Shown in pieces: positions 1 to 7,277 of a stretch of 64,000 nucleotides of DNA (within the stretch, counting starts at the first letter, position 1; each line of letters opens with the position of its first letter). The stretch is taken from NCBI GenBank assembly GCA_030524175.1, contig JAUNHC010000022.1, positions 1 through 64,000 of the forward strand. Reading direction: 5' to 3'. Made by a program: the position numbers and the translations under genes. Source of the DNA: Eubacteriales bacterium. Its GTDB lineage: Bacteria > Bacillota > Clostridia > Lachnospirales > Lachnospiraceae. Under the pieces are notes generated by a model that saw only the letters and a list, made by a program, of their open reading frames with translations, was not told the DNA's origin and ran no database searches.

Positions 1-54
1 TCACGTACGGTTCTTAGAGGGGAAAGCGGTAGTAATACCGCCGACCCACTCGAT
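1..54 (+). mobile_element. 3' end of a group II intron (domain V 3' strand and domain VI)
   Basis: The first 13 bases match the 3' strand of a bacterial group II intron domain V (TCACGTACGGTTC). They are followed by a domain VI-like hairpin: GCGGTA (26-31) pairs perfectly with TACCGC (36-41) around a GTAA tetraloop. The sequence then runs into CCCACTCGAT, which resembles the usual intron end CCTACTCGAT. The A at 48, seven bases from the end, is the likely branch-point adenosine, and T54 the last intron base. The rest of the intron, including any reverse transcriptase, lies left of the window. Motif assignment is direct; the exact boundary is inferred. Confidence 0.8.
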
Positions 55-358
55 TCAGTATGTTTCCTTTAAGGGAATGACTGTAGAAGCTGCCGGACAG
101 GATGAGGAAGGGAACGATGTTGCCTATCTCTATAATTATGACGGTTCCGGCCAGGAAGGCGATGATTTATACTTTAATGTTTCTTTGAACGGTGAGACTT
201 ATACATTTACAGTAGAATCTTACCTCTGCGATAGTTCCTCAGATGTTTATGCTGCTGTGAAGGGACTGGAAATCGGAGATAAAATTGATATGGAAGGATT
301 CCTGTACTGGTATGAAGGCGTTAATCCGCATATTACATCTGTGACGGAAGCAAAATAG
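55..358 (+). pseudogene. 3' exon of an unknown protein interrupted by the group II intron
   Basis: The reading frame is open from the intron boundary to the stop at 356-358, giving about 100 residues that begin QYVSFKGMTVEAAGQ. The first ATG (77) sits directly against AAGGGA with no spacing, so it is an unlikely start; the frame more plausibly continues from an upstream exon. The peptide alternates short beta-strand-like stretches with acidic turns and ends GFLYWYEGVNPHIT-like, suggestive of a small OB-fold or lipoprotein domain. I do not recognise the family. A functional protein would need the intron to splice out. A GC-rich hairpin with a T-tract follows at 422-458. Confidence 0.5.
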
Positions 359-421
359 TTACTATGTGTCGCCCACAGGCGGAGAATCGTAACGCAAGAT
401 GAACAGAATAGGGAAAGTACG

Positions 422-458
422 GCGGAAGCTCTTAAATTGTGGAGTTTCCGCTGTTTTT
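422..458 (+). terminator. Intrinsic terminator after the interrupted gene
   Basis: GCGGAAGCTC (422-431) pairs with GAGTTTCCGC (442-451), with one G:U pair, followed by TGTTTTT. A close copy with the same left flank (AAAGTAC then a purine before GCGGAAGCTC) lies at 1618-1654. A run of ten G follows at 466-475. Confidence 0.7.
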
Positions 459-508
459 GTATGTAGGGGGGGGGGAGAGGGATTCCCCGGAAAGTTTTCG
501 AACGGGTA

Positions 509-738
509 GGAGAAGGGAACCCGGTGCGGGGGCTATCGCTTGCGGCGGACAGATCTAGGCTTTCATTTGTCACTTGGGGACGGAAAAGTCGTGCGGCAAC
601 TCACAGTGTTTGCTGATGCAAACACTGCTCAGACAGGCCTTACTCCGTGCCAGGGCACGGCTTTTCCTGATCGTTCCAACTGAAAGCCAAGATCTGTCTC
701 GTCCTCGCTCAAAGCCCCCGCACCGGGTTCCCTTCTCC
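509..738. repeat. 230-bp nested inverted repeat (long hairpin)
   Basis: The outer arms 509-534 and 713-738 are perfect 26-bp reverse complements. Inside them, 549-565 pairs with 681-697 (one mismatch) and 582-594 pairs with 655-667 (one mismatch, a G:U pair in RNA). A perfect 10-bp apical hairpin lies at 604-627 (CAGTGTTTGC, TGAT loop, GCAAACACTG). A small hairpin CCGTGCC/GGCACGG lies at 645-660. The whole is GC-rich compared with its flanks and has no credible gene. It could be a structured RNA, a MITE-like element or a remnant of a mobile element; I cannot choose. Confidence 0.75.
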
Positions 739-978
739 TCCCCTGCCTCTACGTTTTCGCCCCTACTCAGCGATTGTGGCTTTTGGGGGAAGACGCTTTT
801 GTGCGGTAAAATTTGGGGTTAAGCGCTCGCTGGGATTAGCAGAAATTATAATTACGAAATGGGTTACGGCCCGTTGCTGGTTCCATAGAAACCATCATGC
901 GAACGGCTGAATTATATGTTAATATATTGCGTCTTTACTCGTAATTCTATAGAACCTTAGAGCTGAATAAGAGATTTT
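739..978. other. Gene-free stretch between the long hairpin and the tandem array
   Basis: No supported coding region. The only structure seen is a pair of inverted sequences, GGTTCCATAGAA at 879-890 and TTCTATAGAACC at 945-956 (one mismatch). AATTACGA near 850 and TCGTAATT at 939-946 form a second, interleaved pair, so the two pairings together would make a pseudoknot rather than a nested hairpin. Confidence 0.4.
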
Positions 979-1434
979 ACCTATAAAATCAGCATCAGCG
1001 CCAGTTTTATAGGTAATTGGGAACGCTATCTGGATGAAATTTCCTCTGAATGCTCCGGAATTACCTATAAAATTGAGATATACTTCGATTTTATAGGTAT
1101 TTCAAACCGCTAGCTTAGTGAAATTCCCTCCGAATCCTCTCAAATCACCTATAAAATTCGAATTTGCCTCTATTTTATAGGTATTTCAAGCCGGAATCTC
1201 AGTGAATTTCCCTCTGATTACTCCGAAATTACCTATAAAATTCGAATTTGCTCCGGTTTTATAGGTATTTCAAACCGGAATCTCTGTAAATTTCCCTCTG
1301 ATCACTCCGAAATTACCTATAAAATTCGAATTTGCCCCGTTTTTATAGGTATTTCAAACCGCTATCTCTGTAAATTTCCCTCTGATTACTCCGGAATTAC
1401 CTATAAAATTAGTCTATGTTCCATTTTTATAGGT
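979..1434. repeat. Six 84-bp tandem units, each with a 36-bp hairpin
   Basis: Six hairpins of the form ACCTATAAAA, 16 bases, TTTTATAGGT start at 979, 1063, 1147, 1231, 1315 and 1399, a spacing of exactly 84 bp each time. The 48-bp stretches between them are also conserved (for example TTTCAAACCGGAATC and TTTCCCTCTGATTACTCCG). This is therefore a tandem array and not a CRISPR. Loops of units 3 to 5 share TTCGAATTTG; the outer units differ more. No coding frame fits the period. Function unknown. Confidence 0.9.
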
Positions 1435-1617
1435 AAATCAAGCCGTTATCTGAGAGAAGCCCACCAGGATTCCCAGCACAACATTTAGTTGTGCTATTCC
1501 GCATCCATAGTAAAATTCCACCGGATCTGCCTCCATTAAATATAACTCATCATCTTCATGTCCCCCAAAGCCTTTTGTACTAAAACCTTGTAAGCTCCGC
1601 CAGAGTAAAAAAGTACA

Positions 1618-1654
1618 GCGGAAGCTCTGCAACTTTAAGAGCTTCCGCCGTTTT
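1618..1654. terminator. Bidirectional terminator at the end of the sugar operon
   Basis: GCGGAAGCTCT (1618-1628) pairs perfectly with AGAGCTTCCGC (1638-1648). There is a T-run on the plus side (1651-1654) and an A-run on the left (1606-1611) that acts as a T-run for the leftward sugar operon ending at 1720. It is a near copy of the hairpin at 422-458. Confidence 0.65.
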
Positions 1655-1719
1655 CCAATATCCGTATATCTAGACTGGCGCAGTTAAAATTCTGCCCGAA
1701 GTCCCACTTAAAATTCTCC

Positions 1720-2202
1720 TCAAAGTTCTATCTCAATATATTGATCCTCCGGATAGTCCACCACGATGCAATCATTGTTATAGATCCTTTCCGGCAGTAC
1801 GATCAAAACATGGGCCAGTTCCTGATGGACCGGGATGGCGCTTAAGTGCCATACGCCTGTATTCAGGCAGACCATGGTTCCTTTTGGTACGAGAAATGCC
1901 TCTGTTAGCTGGGGAACCGGCTCTTTGCCGGCAGGGGCAACGTGGATCACTACATCATCGTCCAGGCAAAGGATGCCTTCCTGGGTCGTATTATGGAATT
2001 CTGCTGAATTCACGATCATTTTTTCCGGTTTGCGGATCAGCAGGGGCGAGAATGCCACCTGCATATTTCCTGCGGAATGCATGAGAAGTCTGTCCTGATA
2101 GAAATCGCCCAGACTATATCCCTCAGGATTCATCAAATCCGTGAAGCTTCCAAACGCTCTGAAATTTTCTGTTGTAATAGGCTTTGCCTTTATTGTCCTC
2201 AT
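1720..2202 (-). CDS. Ureidoglycolate lyase (AllA)-like protein
   Basis: The 160-residue product resembles the ureidoglycolate lyase/AllA family, a cupin-like beta-barrel enzyme. Supporting features are the N-terminal MRTIKAKPITTENFRAFG stretch, the central HNTTQEGILCLDDDVVIHVA region and the FLVPKGTMVCLNTGVWHLSAIPV segment with a histidine near the barrel mouth. Its start overlaps the stop of the upstream amidotransferase-like gene by 4 bp (ATGA), so the two are translationally coupled. It is the last gene of the sugar operon. No other purine or allantoin gene is nearby, so ureidoglycolate is unlikely to be the substrate; it more probably acts on a sugar-derived acid or keto compound. The family call is fairly good; the reaction is unknown. 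Confidence 0.7.
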   Translation of the reverse strand: MRTIKAKPITTENFRAFGSFTDLMNPEGYSLGDFYQDRLLMHSAGNMQVAFSPLLIRKPEKMIVNSAEFHNTTQEGILCLDDDVVIHVAPAGKEPVPQLTEAFLVPKGTMVCLNTGVWHLSAIPVHQELAHVLIVLPERIYNNDCIVVDYPEDQYIEIEL

Positions 2203-2957
2203 CTGCCTGTATCCTCCTTTTTAGTCAGCCAGTCCGCAATTCCCTGCCACATCTTATCATAGTATTCCCATTCACAGAACTCCGGGGGTGCCCAATGTGG
2301 GGCGCAGTCTGTAGTGCACACTGCACTTCTGCCTTTTCCGTATTCTGCAAATGCCAGGAAAGGATTCCCTTCCACAGTGGCGGCTACCAGGGCCTCCGGC
2401 TTTGCAATTGTCTTGTTATATCCCAGAACCTGGGGGAATTCCCACGGCATTCCTTTCAGAGCTTCGTGTGCCTCCTCCATCACAGGAGTTACACCCTCGC
2501 AATGTTCCATACGGTCATCAACTGTCAGCACCTCCACCGGAAGTACCTCCTGCAGGGCAGTGTCGTGCCACTTTCCCTTCCCGTCAATGCCAGCGAAAGT
2601 CATATAGCCGCCCACCATCAAAAGCCCGCCTCCTTCAAGGACATAATCCCGGAGCAGATTCACACGGTTGGGCTTCTTCTCACTCCTTGCAAAAGTCATT
2701 GACGGCAATAACAAAGTATTTGCCCCAATATCTGAAAGGATCACAGCGTCATACTTTGAAAGTGCCTCCATCTCAAATGGAAAACCGTCCATTGCCAGAT
2801 GGTTCGGCAGAAAGTCAACCTCATAACCGCCCTTTTCCAATGCAGCCTTCAGCCACTTCTCCCCCGTCTCATACACTGACGTGGTAAAACTGTCAAATCC
2901 CTTCACATGGGTAGTAAAACTCATCCAGGACTCCCCGGCAAGCAAAACCTTCCTCAT
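2199..2957 (-). CDS. Glutamine amidotransferase-like (ThuA/DUF1355-type) protein
   Basis: 252 residues with a class I glutamine-amidotransferase-like flavodoxin fold. Visible are an N-terminal KVLLAGESW strand, LSKYDAVILSDIG, a glycine-rich LEGGGLLMVGGYMTFAG turn, and a C-terminal GKGRSAVCTTDCAPHW region. This resembles the DUF1355/GATase1-like group, often found beside sugar transport genes in Firmicutes; a classical GATase Cys-His-Glu triad is not obvious. ATG with a GGAGG-type site upstream. It lies between the RpiB-type isomerase (77 bp upstream) and the AllA-like gene (4-bp overlap), which places it in sugar processing. Its specific reaction is not predictable from sequence. Confidence 0.7.
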   Translation of the reverse strand: MRKVLLAGESWMSFTTHVKGFDSFTTSVYETGEKWLKAALEKGGYEVDFLPNHLAMDGFPFEMEALSKYDAVILSDIGANTLLLPSMTFARSEKKPNRVNLLRDYVLEGGGLLMVGGYMTFAGIDGKGKWHDTALQEVLPVEVLTVDDRMEHCEGVTPVMEEAHEALKGMPWEFPQVLGYNKTIAKPEALVAATVEGNPFLAFAEYGKGRSAVCTTDCAPHWAPPEFCEWEYYDKMWQGIADWLTKKEDTGR

Positions 2958-3034
2958 AAAAATCCTCCCTTCGCCACATTGTGCCTGAGCACAGACTACT
3001 TTCCTCCATACCTCTTCTGCTGTCTTTCTGTTAT

Positions 3035-3607
3035 CTAAATATCATCCGGCCTTTCCAACAGCTCCAGGGGATAATCCCCAAGCCTTTCCACCTCAAATCC
3101 GTTGGCCTTAAATTTATCATAATCAAACTGATCCAGCTCATCACAAGCCAGCTTATGGAATTCGTAGAAATTCGGCCACCACTCATATCCGTCCCCGAGA
3201 TAATGGTTCAGATAAGCATCCGCAATATCCTTTCCCATCTGAGGTGCCACATAAAATGCACCCATAGCCAGCACATTCACATTATTGCCGGTTATTGCAC
3301 GAAGGGCAGCCGGAACACTTTCCACAACACCTGAGAAAACACCGGGACATTTGCTGGCTGCAATATGGATTCCCATTCCTGTACCGCAGAACACCAGCGC
3401 ACGCTCAAATTCCTTTTCCGCAATCTTTGCTCCCACCTTAAGGCCGATGCGGTGAAACATCTCCGGATTTTCTTCATCAGCGGAACGGACACCGATATCT
3501 GTCACTTTCCAGCCCTTGCCCTTCAGATACTCCACAACAGCTTCTTTTAACGGAAATCCGGCAAAGTCAGCCCCTACCAGGATTTCCTTATCTTTAACCA
3601 TCTTCAT
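3035..3607 (-). CDS. RpiB/LacA/LacB-family sugar-phosphate isomerase
   Basis: 190 residues of the RpiB/LacAB aldose-ketose isomerase family. The N-terminus has ILVGADFAGFPLKEAVVEYL, followed by the typical CGTGMGIHIAASKCPGV active-site loop, whose cysteine (in FCGTG) is the usual catalytic base. A NNVNVLAMGAFYVAP segment follows. The product is longer than RpiB (about 150) because of a C-terminal extension rich in aromatic and acidic residues, as in the four-carbon sugar-phosphate isomerases of the family. The start follows GGAGG at 7 bases. It interconverts an aldose and a ketose phosphate after import; the exact sugar is not determined, and no kinase gene is in the operon. Confidence 0.88.
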   Translation of the reverse strand: MKMVKDKEILVGADFAGFPLKEAVVEYLKGKGWKVTDIGVRSADEENPEMFHRIGLKVGAKIAEKEFERALVFCGTGMGIHIAASKCPGVFSGVVESVPAALRAITGNNVNVLAMGAFYVAPQMGKDIADAYLNHYLGDGYEWWPNFYEFHKLACDELDQFDYDKFKANGFEVERLGDYPLELLERPDDI

Positions 3608-3635
3608 ATTATGTCCTCCTTCAAAACCTAAGTAA

Positions 3636-4664
3636 TCACATTTTCTTCTTTGAAAACAGCTTGATATTGTTCTCTGTAAAGTAATTCAGGACCATGACAA
3701 AAATCAATACTGCACCCCAGATCAACGAAATATAATAGCTGCTGATCTGCGGAAAACGGTTGATGCCTGTTTCCAGTGCCCGTACAAGGAAAATTGCCAG
3801 CAGTACACCGCTTATTTTCCCCTTACCTCCGTTAGGGCTGACACCGCCCAGCACAACGATGAGGATACACTGAAGGGTATAGTTTGAGCCGTAATCAGAA
3901 CGTGCAGAATTATAGTTTGCCAGCATGATCATACCGCCCAGCGCAGAGCAGATACCTGACAGAATGTAGGTTTTCACAAGAATCCTGTCAACCTTCAGGC
4001 CGCTGAATTTCGCCACGTTTTCATTGGTACCGATAAGTATAAGCTTCGTTCCGTATGTAGTTTTGCTCAGCAGAAATACCATAACAACAGCTACAAGGAC
4101 AAAGATAATAAACTGGACAGGTATCCCTGCCACACGGTTATTCACTGCATAGGCATACGTACTGGGGAATCCGCTGATCGCACTTCCGTTGGTGAGCACA
4201 AGACCAATACCTGTAAACAGCTGCCCTGTACCCAAGGTAGCCAAAATAGGCGGAATATGCACCTTTGAGATAAGAAGTCCGTTGACGGCTCCTGTAACCA
4301 TACCTATAAGGACAGCAAGGATGAAGACAACAGGGATCCAGACAACAGAAAGCTCTCCGCTCTCCCCTCCTGCCCACTGCATAAGAAGAGCCATAGAGAT
4401 ACCCGTCATGTTTGCAACACCGACTGTGGAAAGGTCAATACCACCTGTGATCATACACACCATAACCCCAAGAGACATAAGACCAAACTCCGGGAACTGG
4501 GCAAACATTGTCTGGAAATTCACTACTGTATAAAATTTAGAGAACTTGGTGGCCGCCATGAAAATAAACCACACCACCATAATAATGATCAGTCTCCACA
4601 TATGGCGGTCACTTTTATAGATATTTGCCAACCTTGAACCAGTTTTCGCCTGTTTATTTTCCAT
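3636..4664 (-). CDS. Sugar ABC transporter permease, RbsC type (second permease)
   Basis: 342-residue integral membrane protein of the ribose/xylose-type permease family. Hydrophobic helices run throughout, with the conserved GGIDLSTVGVANMTG segment after the third helix, NGLLISKVHIPPILATLGT, and the GGVSPNGGKGKISG loop near the C-terminus that contacts the ATPase. Its start codon shares one base with the stop of the preceding permease (TAATG), so the two are translationally coupled and probably form a heterodimer. The C-terminus is basic (LFSKKKM). Part of the operon transcribed from about 8.4 kb. Confidence 0.92.
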   Translation of the reverse strand: MENKQAKTGSRLANIYKSDRHMWRLIIIMVVWFIFMAATKFSKFYTVVNFQTMFAQFPEFGLMSLGVMVCMITGGIDLSTVGVANMTGISMALLMQWAGGESGELSVVWIPVVFILAVLIGMVTGAVNGLLISKVHIPPILATLGTGQLFTGIGLVLTNGSAISGFPSTYAYAVNNRVAGIPVQFIIFVLVAVVMVFLLSKTTYGTKLILIGTNENVAKFSGLKVDRILVKTYILSGICSALGGMIMLANYNSARSDYGSNYTLQCILIVVLGGVSPNGGKGKISGVLLAIFLVRALETGINRFPQISSYYISLIWGAVLIFVMVLNYFTENNIKLFSKKKM

Positions 4665-5686
4665 TATGCCGCCCCCTCTCTCTTTTTGGCAACCTTCATG
4701 CTCGCCCTGGTAGACTGGTAAGCACTGACTGCCGTGCCGATCACGATCAGAAGGCCTACAAATACACCCTTCCAGATAACAGGAACTCCGATAAGAATCA
4801 TAGAATTCTCAACCATTACGATCAAAAGAGTACCTAAGAAACAGCCTGTAAGGGTTCCTTTTCCGCCCACAATGGCCGTACCGCCCAATACAACACCTGC
4901 GATGATATTCATCTCCATCCCCAGCATATTCGTGGGATGGCACTGCTGCATCATGCAGACACGTATAATACCGGCAACACTGGCTGTCATCCCTGCAAAG
5001 ACGTACAGCAGAAATTTCGTTCTTTTTACTTTATAGCCTGCGTTGTAAGCTGCATTCTCATTACCGCCGATGGCATAGATACCGCGACCGAAGAACGTGT
5101 AGCGGAGGATAAAAAATGCCAGGGCGTATACAAATATGATGACCAGGAAGGCCACAGGCATCCTGGACGACAATCCATTCTGAGGATTGGTGGCTGTAAA
5201 CAATGCCGATGTACCGAAAGATTTCATTCCGGCCGGGATCACTGCCAGCTGTTTAGACTCCAAAGTACCCTGCATGATCCCCTTAAAAATACTTGCTGTA
5301 CCAAGAGTCACGATCATTGCAGGCAGGTTCAGATACCCGATAAAAAATCCATTGACCGCACCTAAGACAGCTCCGATGATCAACGCCATGAGAATCGGCA
5401 CCCAGATGCTCCCCTCATATCCTGCATCCAGCAGATACTTGGTTGTGGCATATGCTGTCAGAGACGCCAGCGCCGGGAAAGACACGTCGATTCCTCCGGA
5501 CAAAAGCACAAGGAAAGCTCCCACTGCAAACAATCCGGGCACGATCATAGCTGACAGGATGTCAACAATATTATTGGATGTATAAAACTGTCCGGAACGC
5601 ACCTGAATCAAAAGAGAAAGTGCAAAAAGAATCAGGAAAATATATGTCTCATTGCGCTGTAACAGCTTTTTCATTAATTTCTGCAT
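4664..5686 (-). CDS. Sugar ABC transporter permease, RbsC type (first permease)
   Basis: About 340 residues, the partner of the downstream permease. It shows the family signature LSGGIDVSFPALASLTAYAT, the segment NGFFIGYLNLPAMIVTLGT and the loop GGTAIVGGKGTLTG. I place the start at the second ATG (5686): the GAGGGGG site (5694-5700) lies seven bases before it but only one base before the ATG at 5692. The preceding ATPase gene ends in this ribosome site. Two distinct permeases with one double-domain ATPase is the layout of Lsr (AI-2) and rhamnose-type importers rather than of the ribose importer, which uses a homodimer. Confidence 0.92.
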   Translation of the reverse strand: MQKLMKKLLQRNETYIFLILFALSLLIQVRSGQFYTSNNIVDILSAMIVPGLFAVGAFLVLLSGGIDVSFPALASLTAYATTKYLLDAGYEGSIWVPILMALIIGAVLGAVNGFFIGYLNLPAMIVTLGTASIFKGIMQGTLESKQLAVIPAGMKSFGTSALFTATNPQNGLSSRMPVAFLVIIFVYALAFFILRYTFFGRGIYAIGGNENAAYNAGYKVKRTKFLLYVFAGMTASVAGIIRVCMMQQCHPTNMLGMEMNIIAGVVLGGTAIVGGKGTLTGCFLGTLLIVMVENSMILIGVPVIWKGVFVGLLIVIGTAVSAYQSTRASMKVAKKREGAA

Positions 5687-5699
5687 ATACATTCCCCCT

Positions 5700-7181
5700 C
5701 TACATCATTTTGTCCAGAATCATGGACTCAGTAATATCCTGTGTGCTCAATTCCCCGGCAGTTCTGCCGTGCTTTAGAATCTGCACTCTGGAACAGTTCT
5801 GCATTACTTCCGGAAGATCATCAGAGATGATGATAATAGCCATTCCCTTGTTTGCAAGATCCTGGAGAATGGCGTGGATATCATGCTTGGATCCAATATC
5901 CACTCCCACCGTAGGGCCGTTGAGGATAAGGATCTCAGGATTACATGCAAGCCACTTGGCCAGTACGATCCTCTGCTGATTTCCCCCTGAAAGTGTAGAG
6001 GCAGCATTATCCGGGTCCGGTGTGGCGATCGCCAGCTCTTCCACCCAGCGCCGTATCTCCTCTTTACATTTCTCTTTATCTATCAGGATACCTTTGGTAA
6101 GATTGTCAATTTCAGAAATAATGATGTTGTCGCCAATGCTTCTGGGAAGGAACAAACCTTCACTTAAACGGTCCTCAGGCACAAAGCCTATTTTGTTCTC
6201 TATGGCAACCTGGGGACTGGTTATCTTCACCGGCTTGCCATGTATGATGATCTCCCCGCTGGTTGCAGGTGCCATACCGAACAAAGATAATGCCAGTTCT
6301 GTCCTTCCTGAATCCAGAAGACCTGTGATGCCCAGGATTTCTCCTCCCTTCACAGAAAAACTGATATTCTCAAAGGAACCCTCCAGTGACAAATCCTTTA
6401 CCTCCAGGACCGGGGAATCTGATGTAGCCGCCGGTACGAAGGTCTGGACGTCGAACTCACGTCCTGTCATATAATAGGAAAACTTCCTGTCATCAAGTTC
6501 AGAGGTGTTCCCTGTCTTGATCAGCTTGCCGCTTCTGAATACTGTAAACCTCTCTGAGATTTCAAACACCTCATCCAGCTTATGGCTTACAAAAAGAATG
6601 GCAATTCCCTCAGCTTTCAGTTTAAGAATAATTTTAAACAGCGCCTGAACCTCTTTCTTAGTGAGGGCTGTAGTGGGCTCATCCATGATGATCAGTCTCG
6701 CGTTAAACATCAGCGCACGGCAGATAGCTACCATCTGCTTCTCAGCCACTGAAAGCGTCCCAAGCTGGGCGTCCAGATCCACCTTGAAATTTATTTTTTC
6801 CGTTGCCTCCTGGGCAATCTTTCTCATGTTCTTCCAGTTAACGATTTTCTTCTTTGCCGCAAGCTGAGTGTTGATAGCCAGGTTCTCCATCACTGTCAGG
6901 TTGGGAAAAATAGAAAAATCCTGGTAGATCACCTGGATTCCTTTCATGATAGCATCAATGGGTGTAATCTTATTCAAGGTCTCCCCGTCAAATTCAATGG
7001 TTCCTGAATCCCTCTGGTATACGCCGGAAATCACCTTGATCAGCGTAGATTTTCCGCATCCGTTCTCACCTGCCAGACAGTGGATCTCCCCCGGCTTGAT
7101 CTCCAGGGTGACACCATCCAGTGCGCGGACTCCTGCAAAATATTTATGTATGTCAATGGCGCGAAGTAAATATTCCCCCAT
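5700..7181 (-). CDS. Sugar ABC transporter ATPase with two ATP-binding domains (RbsA/MglA type)
   Basis: About 493 residues with two nucleotide-binding domains. The first has Walker A GENGCGKSTLIKV, signature LSVAEKQMVAICRAL and Walker B LIIMDEPTTAL. The second has the usual degenerate Walker A (GLLDSGRTELALSL) and a strong signature LSGGNQQRIVLAKWL. The start at 7181 follows AGGAGGTG at good spacing; an upstream in-frame start would have no site. It energises uptake through the two permeases that follow. A hairpin lies between it and the binding-protein gene, which would let the binding protein be made in excess. Confidence 0.93.
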   Translation of the reverse strand: MGEYLLRAIDIHKYFAGVRALDGVTLEIKPGEIHCLAGENGCGKSTLIKVISGVYQRDSGTIEFDGETLNKITPIDAIMKGIQVIYQDFSIFPNLTVMENLAINTQLAAKKKIVNWKNMRKIAQEATEKINFKVDLDAQLGTLSVAEKQMVAICRALMFNARLIIMDEPTTALTKKEVQALFKIILKLKAEGIAILFVSHKLDEVFEISERFTVFRSGKLIKTGNTSELDDRKFSYYMTGREFDVQTFVPAATSDSPVLEVKDLSLEGSFENISFSVKGGEILGITGLLDSGRTELALSLFGMAPATSGEIIIHGKPVKITSPQVAIENKIGFVPEDRLSEGLFLPRSIGDNIIISEIDNLTKGILIDKEKCKEEIRRWVEELAIATPDPDNAASTLSGGNQQRIVLAKWLACNPEILILNGPTVGVDIGSKHDIHAILQDLANKGMAIIIISDDLPEVMQNCSRVQILKHGRTAGELSTQDITESMILDKMM

Positions 7182-7211
7182 AAAGCACCTCCTGTTCGCT
7201 GTTTTTAAAAA

Positions 7212-7238
7212 GGGCATTACGGCATCGCCGCAACGCCC
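7212..7238 (-). terminator. Stem-loop between binding-protein and ATPase genes (partial terminator or processing site)
   Basis: GGGC (7212-7215) with GCCC (7235-7238) and CGGC (7220-7223) with GCCG (7227-7230) make an interrupted hairpin in the gap after the binding-protein gene. There is only a short T-tract on the leftward strand (AAAAA at 7206-7211 in plus-strand reading). Such hairpins commonly cut down expression of the membrane genes relative to the binding protein. Inference. Confidence 0.4.
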
Positions 7239-7277
7239 TCGTGCCTTACCCGAGCCTTTTCACATTTGCCTGTCGGC

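Noticed and set aside
574-822. 82-codon plus-strand frame
   Set aside because: It lies within the 509-738 inverted repeat and has a composition set by the palindrome; no ribosome site or protein-like character.
979-1434. CRISPR array
   Set aside because: The spacing is regular but the 48-bp sequences between hairpins are conserved and not unique spacers, and there are no cas genes.
1438-1632. 64-codon minus-strand frame (possible small peptide ending ILVGFSQITA)
   Set aside because: Its start lies inside a terminator hairpin and it has no ribosome site. The hydrophobic C-terminal half is mildly peptide-like, but I cannot support a gene.
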